This document shows, one piece after another, positions 4,420 to 9,140 of a stretch of 9,140 nt of DNA. Each line of letters opens with the position of its first letter. Positions within the stretch are counted from its first letter, which is position 1. A program made the translations under genes and the position numbers. Below the pieces are notes generated by a model. It was not told the origin of the DNA. It made no database searches and saw nothing but the letters and a program-made list of their open reading frames with translations. The stretch comes from JACOVP01 sp035289145 (GTDB taxonomy: Archaea; Nanobdellota; Nanobdellia; SCGC-AAA011-G17; UBA489). Where the stretch lies: positions 1 to 9,140 of the forward strand of contig DATDXZ010000030.1 in assembly GCA_035289145.1 (NCBI GenBank). Direction: 5' to 3'.

Positions 4420-7296
4420 TTATATCGTTATATTTATCGATTGTGAATCAGTGAAATTTGTATTGCTTGCTGTTGCAGTAATTTGGTAACTTCCACCTGA
4501 ACCATATGCATGTTCAATATAAATAAATATGTCTTCATATGTAGTTAAATTAAAGTTAAACATTGAAGTTACATTAGCATCTCCAGTATCCAACGTCCAA
4601 TTGATATTTTCTTCGGTTTGATTGAGTGTATTTGTGATGATGAACTCAAAAATTACAGTTGTTTGATTAGTACTAAGTAGATTTAATCCACAGACAGATA
4701 AATTACCATTAACACAAAATATTCCGCTTTCAGCAGTTGCAGTATTGAATCCATCTGTGGTCAATAAAGTTAAAGAGTAATCTTTGTCCCCAAGAACAGT
4801 CGAGAAATTGAACAAGTAAGTGGTTTCATTTAAATCAAAGTCTATTGTTGTATTATCTCCATTTTGTTTGTGAAGTATGAGTGAATGATATAGTGTGTCA
4901 TTGTCTGCGTCAGAAGATTCCCAAGTTATGTTTGTTAACCCTATAACTGATGTTCCAAAGAAGGGATAATTTAATTTGATTACTGGACTATTGGGTGTTT
5001 TATTTAATTCATTAATTAAAATAGTTCCATTTTTTAATTGGATTTTTGCCGCAGTTTCATCCGTAGGAATAGCAAAGATTAAAGAAGTAAAGTTAGTCTC
5101 AACAACAGTTCCATTTTGGCTTGTGTAAAAGAAAAGTGGCTCAAAATTAATGCTTGATATCACTTGATTATTAGCATCTAAAACTTCAAAAGAGTATCCT
5201 CCACTATAGGAGCTCTGATTATTAACAAAACCATTTTCGAGTCCATAATACGGGGACGCTTCAAATGAATTATTGATTTTTGATAATTTTCCTTGTAACA
5301 ATAAATACTTACCAACAAATGCAATATAGTTGAGTGATTTATCGAAGTTAGAACCCACTTCTAGTCTATTAATAAGTACTTCATAAGTGTCATTACTTAC
5401 CCAAGATATAAAACTTGGATAGGGGGGAGTTCCATCAGGACCGCCCATAAAATTCTTTAAAATATCATTTTCAGTGATGGGTCCGTATGAAGCATAAATT
5501 GGCGGTAATGTATTAGTGGGGCAACCATCATTATTTAAACACACAGTGTCTAGAGCATTATTGTTATCTAAATCACCATTTGGACAAGATTTATATGAAT
5601 TCTGAGTTATCCATTCTTGGCTATCATATTCTTCACATAATTCAAAAGTATGCCCAACTTCATGAGCTAAAGTATTTACATTTGATTCTTCTATTAAAAT
5701 TACATCAGCAAATATTCTTGCTTTATCTATAAAATTAACACCACTAACACCAAATCCAATATTATCTAAGAAATTATCAGGCACTATACCGACAGCATTT
5801 ATATAAGTTTTATTAGTAAAATCTTTAGAAAGAAAAGTTTGTGCCATTATTTTTCGTCTTAATTCCCACATAATTTCATCTTGACTAGAAGTTGGAACAT
5901 CTATAGTAATTCTTGCTCCTGTTGTTGTACTGATACCTTCATTAGGCACAGGATAAGTTCTTTGTATAAAGTTTACATTATTTAAAAGAGAATCACCAAA
6001 AGAATTAACTTCATTCACCTGTACAAAAAACAAATCCAATGGTCTCGTCTCCACGACGTTCATGCTCACGCTTCGCGTGTCATTATAGCCATAACCACCA
6101 GGCAGCACATCCACTCTAAAGTCAGTCGTATCCGTGAAGTTAAATGCATCTCCGGTAATAAAGAAGTCAATATCTAAACTGTCCCCGCCAGGAATATTCG
6201 AAGTTTCATTAACAACACTATACAGTTGCCCAGAAGTATCATTCACCGTAAGATTCGTGGTGAGTGTAGTTTGATTCGTCACAGCATCATAATACGTCAC
6301 TTTGACTCGTACTAACGTTGTTTTCCCTTTCACTAAGCTGACGTTCGCAACCACCTGAGTAGGAATCACGTCGCTGATATAAGCCCCAGGACAGTCTGCT
6401 CCAGCAGAAAAAGGAATGAAATCAACATATCCTTTGGCTGGATTATCATAGAAGTCATAAATAAGGTCAGAAATTTTGTTTGTAGAAGCAGTATTCCAAC
6501 AATTAGTTTCAGCTAAAGCATCTACAACATGATTATCAAAAAAAGCATATCCCTGTGGTGCAATGTTGCCAATGAGATTATTTGTATAAACATTCCCCTC
6601 AGCACCGGCACCAGCTCTATACTCAATGCCTCCGCTAGTTATACTATAAAGAGCAGGATTAATTAAATAAAGATCACCAGTAGCCCATATAGTGTTACCG
6701 GTGAATGAACCGTTTGTGGCATCTGAAATAAAGCTAAAAGCATAATTACTATTAAAGATAAGATCATTATTTTCAAAAGAATTAAGGTTTTTATTTCCAG
6801 TCTCAAAGATAACTCCGCTATTATAATTGTAAGGAATACGATTATTGATAATCCTATTAAGATCCGCTCCATCTTTAAAATAAATACCAATATCGTTTCG
6901 AATAATGGTGTTGTTATTAAGTTCATTATCGTCTGTTGTAGAGCCGCTAAGAACAATACCTTTTACATAATCTTCAATATAGCAATTTTTTATTTGAGTG
7001 CCCGTATATCCTGCTACAGTTATTCCTTGTGTATTTGGTGAAGTGCGAATACCGGTAAGCATACTAAAATTACAATCAAGAGTAATACCGTTATTTTGTA
7101 TAAAAATTCCAGTAGAAAGATTATAAGAGGCACCATCAAAAGTAGTATCTACACTAATAGTGCAACCATTCGTAGGACTGCTACCGCATTCAGTCTCAGC
7201 AGGGAAATATTCAGTGTTATTCTCATCAGCAGAAACAAGTGAAATCAATCCTAACAAAAACACTAAACTAACTAAAAATAAAGAGCCTCTTTTCAA
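4420..7296 (-). CDS. Secreted multidomain zincin metallopeptidase-like surface protein
   Basis: 958 aa. Domains by eye: Sec signal peptide 1-23 (cleavage near VSA-DE); right-handed beta-helix about 50-270 with repeated N-x-I/N-N turns of the NosD/PbH1 type; beta-sandwich linker about 305-415; peptidase core about 418-650 with H545-E-V-G-H549 and C-E-E-Y-D (554-558) supplying a likely third ligand, recalling M64-like HExGH...DEY enzymes; an Asp/Asn-rich DLDNNNALD (575-583) that could bind calcium; NFMGG (615-619) as a candidate Met-turn; FN3-like about 769-862; PKD-like about 865-950. No lipobox, C-terminal helix or anchor is seen, so it is presumably released or held by partners. It carries 33 N-glycosylation sequons by hand count. 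The start is TTG 7296: no ATG lies between it and the in-frame stop 7312-7314, and a TATA box is correctly spaced. Substrate unknown. The C-terminus is duplicated downstream. Confidence 0.8.
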   Translation of the reverse strand: MKRGSLFLVSLVFLLGLISLVSADENNTEYFPAETECGSSPTNGCTISVDTTFDGASYNLSTGIFIQNNGITLDCNFSMLTGIRTSPNTQGITVAGYTGTQIKNCYIEDYVKGIVLSGSTTDDNELNNNTIIRNDIGIYFKDGADLNRIINNRIPYNYNSGVIFETGNKNLNSFENNDLIFNSNYAFSFISDATNGSFTGNTIWATGDLYLINPALYSITSGGIEYRAGAGAEGNVYTNNLIGNIAPQGYAFFDNHVVDALAETNCWNTASTNKISDLIYDFYDNPAKGYVDFIPFSAGADCPGAYISDVIPTQVVANVSLVKGKTTLVRVKVTYYDAVTNQTTLTTNLTVNDTSGQLYSVVNETSNIPGGDSLDIDFFITGDAFNFTDTTDFRVDVLPGGYGYNDTRSVSMNVVETRPLDLFFVQVNEVNSFGDSLLNNVNFIQRTYPVPNEGISTTTGARITIDVPTSSQDEIMWELRRKIMAQTFLSKDFTNKTYINAVGIVPDNFLDNIGFGVSGVNFIDKARIFADVILIEESNVNTLAHEVGHTFELCEEYDSQEWITQNSYKSCPNGDLDNNNALDTVCLNNDGCPTNTLPPIYASYGPITENDILKNFMGGPDGTPPYPSFISWVSNDTYEVLINRLEVGSNFDKSLNYIAFVGKYLLLQGKLSKINNSFEASPYYGLENGFVNNQSSYSGGYSFEVLDANNQVISSINFEPLFFYTSQNGTVVETNFTSLIFAIPTDETAAKIQLKNGTILINELNKTPNSPVIKLNYPFFGTSVIGLTNITWESSDADNDTLYHSLILHKQNGDNTTIDFDLNETTYLFNFSTVLGDKDYSLTLLTTDGFNTATAESGIFCVNGNLSVCGLNLLSTNQTTVIFEFIITNTLNQTEENINWTLDTGDANVTSMFNFNLTTYEDIFIYIEHAYGSGGSYQITATASNTNFTDSQSINITI
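4447..4812 (-). repeat. Diverged direct repeat, copy 1 (3' end of the metallopeptidase-like gene)
   Basis: Codes residues 829-950 of the 958-aa protein. It is the partner of 3632-3997 in the same orientation, with the lipoprotein gene lying between the two copies. After this unit the big gene has only 8 more codons before TAA, whereas the other copy continues for 83. Confidence 0.8.
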
Positions 7297-7333
7297 TGTA
7301 TTGTATATCCCTCAAAAAAGAGGTAGAAACCCC

Positions 7334-7341
7334 TATTTATA
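7334..7341 (-). promoter_or_regulatory. Consensus TATA box for the metallopeptidase-like gene
   Basis: On the minus strand this reads TATAAATA, a near-perfect archaeal box, flanked by CCTATAAATAGG symmetry. Its centre predicts a transcription start near 7311, leaving a leader of about 15 nt before TTG 7296. GAGGG at 7310-7314 lies around that start point and could serve as a weak ribosome site only if transcription begins a little upstream. Confidence 0.65.
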
Positions 7342-7365
7342 GGTATCTTAACAACTAAGGAGTAA

Positions 7366-8106
7366 TCATTTAGACATAGAATCAAAAAGGCCTGCTGGTT
7401 TTTCAGAGAGTCGATGCGTGCATTTGACGCTCGTGTCAGCATACAAGGGATAGCCTGCGGCAAGGACATCGTTGCAGAAAGAAACATCATCAAATGCTTT
7501 TCCAGAGGAATTAGGATCTGTGCGGAAAGAAATTTTTTGCAGAACATCTTTGTGAATGAGCACGCATCCCAGTCCACAGTACCGGATAGGTGATAATTGA
7601 GGTTCTTCCACTTCTTCTGCAGTAAAATAGTGCATTTTCTCAGGATCTTTTGTTCCTCGTGCTAGAAGAGGCATGGCTTTTTTCTTTGCAAGAACTTTTC
7701 CAGTGGGTGAAGTATACTTCAAAGTGAAATATTTGTAGTAAACCCCACTCACTACAGGTTTGCCATGTGCAAGAAGTCGTTCAATAGCATCAACTGGCGG
7801 TAAAATATCTTGTTCTAGGCTCAAAAAGTAATCAAAAGAATCCTGCAATAATAGATTTCGCAGCATATTTCTGCTGTTGGCTAAAATTTCTCGAAGGCTC
7901 TCTCCTGGAGAAGGTTGGTACTTCAAAGCTTGAATGCCTGCTGCTTGTATAGTTTTGTCATAAGCAATATCTTTACTATTGTCGACAAGAACAGCTGAGA
8001 AATTTGGATAAGTCAAGGATCGAACAGCTTGAACCCACTCCTGTAAACAATAGGCATAAGGTGCTGCTGTGGGGCTGCCAATCAAAACACGAGGAACACT
8101 AGTCAT
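7366..8106 (-). CDS. GT-A-fold, family 2-like putative glycosyltransferase (paralog 2)
   Basis: 246 aa, clearly paralogous to the protein at 2670-3374. Shared blocks, in order: VLIGSPT; LTYPNFSAVLVDNS (31-44); NSRNMLR (77-83); DYFLSLEQDILPP (92-104); VVSGVYY; CGLGCVLIHKDVL (177-189); FDDVSFCND (205-213); VKCTH (227-231). It is longer than paralog 1 because of an insertion around 131-172 (Lys- then Glu-rich). No export signal. ATG 8106 is supported by AGGAG at 8113-8117, 6 nt upstream. It lies 69 nt behind the anchored surface-protein gene with a terminator-like tract in between, and its stop is about 25 nt upstream of the TATA box of the next gene. DNA composition is near 45% G+C in sampled stretches, higher than the peptidase region. 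Sugar substrate and acceptor are unknown. Confidence 0.7.
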   Translation of the reverse strand: MTSVPRVLIGSPTAAPYAYCLQEWVQAVRSLTYPNFSAVLVDNSKDIAYDKTIQAAGIQALKYQPSPGESLREILANSRNMLRNLLLQDSFDYFLSLEQDILPPVDAIERLLAHGKPVVSGVYYKYFTLKYTSPTGKVLAKKKAMPLLARGTKDPEKMHYFTAEEVEEPQLSPIRYCGLGCVLIHKDVLQKISFRTDPNSSGKAFDDVSFCNDVLAAGYPLYADTSVKCTHRLSEKPAGLFDSMSK

Positions 8107-8112
8107 GAGAGT

Positions 8113-8117
8113 CTCCT
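8113..8117 (-). promoter_or_regulatory. Shine-Dalgarno (AGGAG) for glycosyltransferase paralog 2
   Basis: AGGAG lies 6 nt before ATG 8106. It contrasts with the genes at 180 and 1643, which have no such site and appear leaderless, so this mRNA has a 5' leader or is read from the upstream gene. Confidence 0.65.
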
Positions 8118-8138
8118 AAGCGAGAGGAAGTAAAAAGT

Positions 8139-8173
8139 GAAAGAAAGAGAAGAAAAAGAAAAAAGAAAGGAAG
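8139..8173 (-). terminator. Polypyrimidine, T-rich tract: probable archaeal terminator
   Basis: Starting 2 nt after the stop of the surface-protein gene, 35 consecutive bases are pyrimidine on the minus strand, including runs of T6 and T5, and the tract continues with two interruptions to about 8122. Archaeal RNA polymerase stops at T-rich non-template tracts without needing a hairpin, and no stem is seen here. Read-through would supply the transcript for the downstream glycosyltransferase. Confidence 0.55.
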
Positions 8174-8175
8174 CT

Positions 8176-9140
8176 TTATCGCTTCTTTCCGCGGATTAAA
8201 GCAAAGCCAATGACAATAACTGCAATAATCACTATGATCGTTACAATTGCTGTACCAGCAGAACTGCCAACACTGCTTTCATCTGTTGTTGTAGTTGTTG
8301 GTTGTTTTGTAGTATCTTTCTTTGGTTCAGCAGGCGTTGATATTGCCTTCAGAGTAATGTCTGCAGTTGCACGTGTGCCAGTTTTATATTGCTGGTGGAA
8401 CGTAATTGCAAGATCATTCTGACCATCGCCGTCAACATCAACTTCAGTAGTTTCACCTTTATTAATAGTGATATCTTGAGGGGTTGAAGCAACTGTTAAG
8501 GTGACTGCGGTAGTGGTTAAGTCTTTAACAGTGATAGTGTGAGTTTCACCTTTCACATCGACTTTAACTACAGAGCCTTTCTTCATTAACCTGCTAGTTC
8601 CTTGCTCAGTAACAACTCCTAAATCTTCAGACTGTGTAACAATCTTTTGGCCTTCAGGACGTTGGAAGCTTGGGTTTGCAAATGCACTGGATGAGCGAGG
8701 TGGTTTCGTAACAATGGTGAAAGTTGTGTTCACAGTGTCATTGATTCCTCCCAAGTCATCAATGGAGTAGCAAGCTACAGTGTAATCACCTAATTCACGA
8801 GTTTCTGAGTATTCAATAGTGAAGTCAGTGCTTGCTGTATCTCTAGTAGCATCTGTGCCGAGAACATCAAAGCTGGAACTGTCTGCAGGTGCGACGCTGA
8901 TGTTAGTGTCATTGAAGCTTGGCACGAGAGACGCTGCAGTTGCAGAGTTTGCGGTTGCTGATGATCGCGTGCAGACAATCTTAATGATATCAGTAGCTTG
9001 GAAAGTAGTCTTCTCATTGTCTTGCGCATCCAAAAACTTGATGGTGATGCCTGGTGGTGTGGCATCGACAAAGACTGCATAACTTAAAAATGAGATAGAC
9101 TCATTAAAGATAACAGTGGCATTGGTGCCGTTGAAGACGT
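8176..9140 (-). CDS. C-terminal part of a membrane-anchored surface protein (partial, start outside window)
   Basis: The frame is open to the right edge (first full codon at 9138), giving 320 visible residues; a TTG at 9033 is only internal. The visible part holds a strand-rich, Ser/Thr/Asp-rich Ig-like region ending in GDYTVACYSIDDLGG..., typical of extracellular beta-sandwich domains that end 'Y-x-V-x-C-x-A/S-x-D', then a second beta-rich domain with VDVDGDGQNDLAI (a calcium-binding-like DxDGDGxxD). A Lys/Thr-rich stalk (DTTKQPTTTTTDES) follows, and a roughly 20-residue hydrophobic helix with a basic RGKKR cytoplasmic end. This is the usual layout of an archaeal surface protein held by a C-terminal membrane anchor. 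Function and N-terminal domains cannot be seen. It is upstream of, and on the same strand as, the second glycosyltransferase-like gene. Confidence 0.75.
   Translation of the reverse strand, partial: VFNGTNATVIFNESISFLSYAVFVDATPPGITIKFLDAQDNEKTTFQATDIIKIVCTRSSATANSATAASLVPSFNDTNISVAPADSSSFDVLGTDATRDTASTDFTIEYSETRELGDYTVACYSIDDLGGINDTVNTTFTIVTKPPRSSSAFANPSFQRPEGQKIVTQSEDLGVVTEQGTSRLMKKGSVVKVDVKGETHTITVKDLTTTAVTLTVASTPQDITINKGETTEVDVDGDGQNDLAITFHQQYKTGTRATADITLKAISTPAEPKKDTTKQPTTTTTDESSVGSSAGTAIVTIIVIIAVIVIGFALIRGKKR

Noticed and set aside
3632..4812. CRISPR or short tandem repeats
   Set aside because: The only repeat is one diverged 366-bp coding duplication; no short regular repeats with spacers occur anywhere in the window.
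6663..6956. Hydrophobic 97-codon minus-strand frame resembling a membrane protein
   Set aside because: It is the +1-type shadow of the beta-helix repeats; Ile/Asn-rich coding DNA gives hydrophobic shadows.
7310..7323. Short CCTC-A6-GAGG inverted repeat near the peptidase start as a terminator
   Set aside because: A 4-bp stem is too weak, and the position is better explained as leader and ribosome-site sequence of the TTG start.
7293..7577. Minus-strand 94-codon frame spanning the 3' end of glycosyltransferase paralog 2 and the peptidase promoter
   Set aside because: It overlaps conserved motifs of paralog 2 in another frame and runs over a consensus TATA box; no recognisable features.
2670..8106. 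Composite mobile element bounded by the two glycosyltransferase-like genes as inverted repeats
   Set aside because: The paralogs match at protein level only and DNA is too diverged to act as recombining ends; no transposase or target-site duplication is visible.
8790..9082. Open frames on both strands over the partial surface protein
   Set aside because: Low-complexity Ser/Thr/Ala coding DNA leaves alternative frames open; the frame that ends in a membrane anchor and KKR is the convincing one.

Overview
The window looks archaeal, most likely from a DPANN-type genome (Woesearchaeota/Pacearchaeota-like); this lineage is an inference and was not searched. The archaeal signs are TATA boxes about 26 nt upstream of genes instead of bacterial -35/-10 boxes, two genes whose ATG sits where transcription should start (leaderless), a T-rich tract after a stop codon, a tRNA-Ser without encoded CCA, and large surface proteins full of Asn-X-Ser/Thr sequons with PKD/FN3-like modules. 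Genes are packed tightly: convergent pairs are separated by only 3 and 5 nt.

Left part (1-3374): the 3' end of an unidentified small gene runs in from the left edge. It is followed by a stand-alone MDR-type oxidoreductase resembling the dehydrogenase half of bi-domain sugar oxidoreductases. A small membrane protein of the YdjM/DUF457 metal-hydrolase type lies on the minus strand, head-to-head with a tRNA-Ser(CGA) gene; one symmetrical TATA core appears to serve both. Then come an endonuclease/exonuclease/phosphatase-fold hydrolase and a small GT-A-like putative glycosyltransferase.

Middle part (3380-7341, minus strand): a consensus TATA box drives a 958-aa secreted protein. It has a signal peptide, a beta-helix, a composition-shifted linker domain, a zincin core (HEVGH), an FN3-like domain and a PKD-like domain. 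Behind it, 13 nt downstream and with a strong Shine-Dalgarno, is a 131-aa lipoprotein. Behind that is an orphan reading frame whose first two thirds is a 67%-identical, gap-free copy of the big protein's C-terminus and which then continues with a tail that the big protein lacks. The order 'large secreted protein, small lipoprotein, orphan C-terminal module' is the most unusual thing in the window.

Right part (7366-9140, minus strand): a second GT-A-like gene paralogous to the one at 2670-3374, so the two paralogs face each other across the peptidase block. Upstream of it is the 3' part of a C-terminally membrane-anchored surface protein that runs off the window and ends in a polypyrimidine terminator-like tract.

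The overall theme is cell-surface: secreted or anchored, sequon-rich proteins next to sugar-related enzymes. No CRISPR array, insertion sequence or phage gene is visible.
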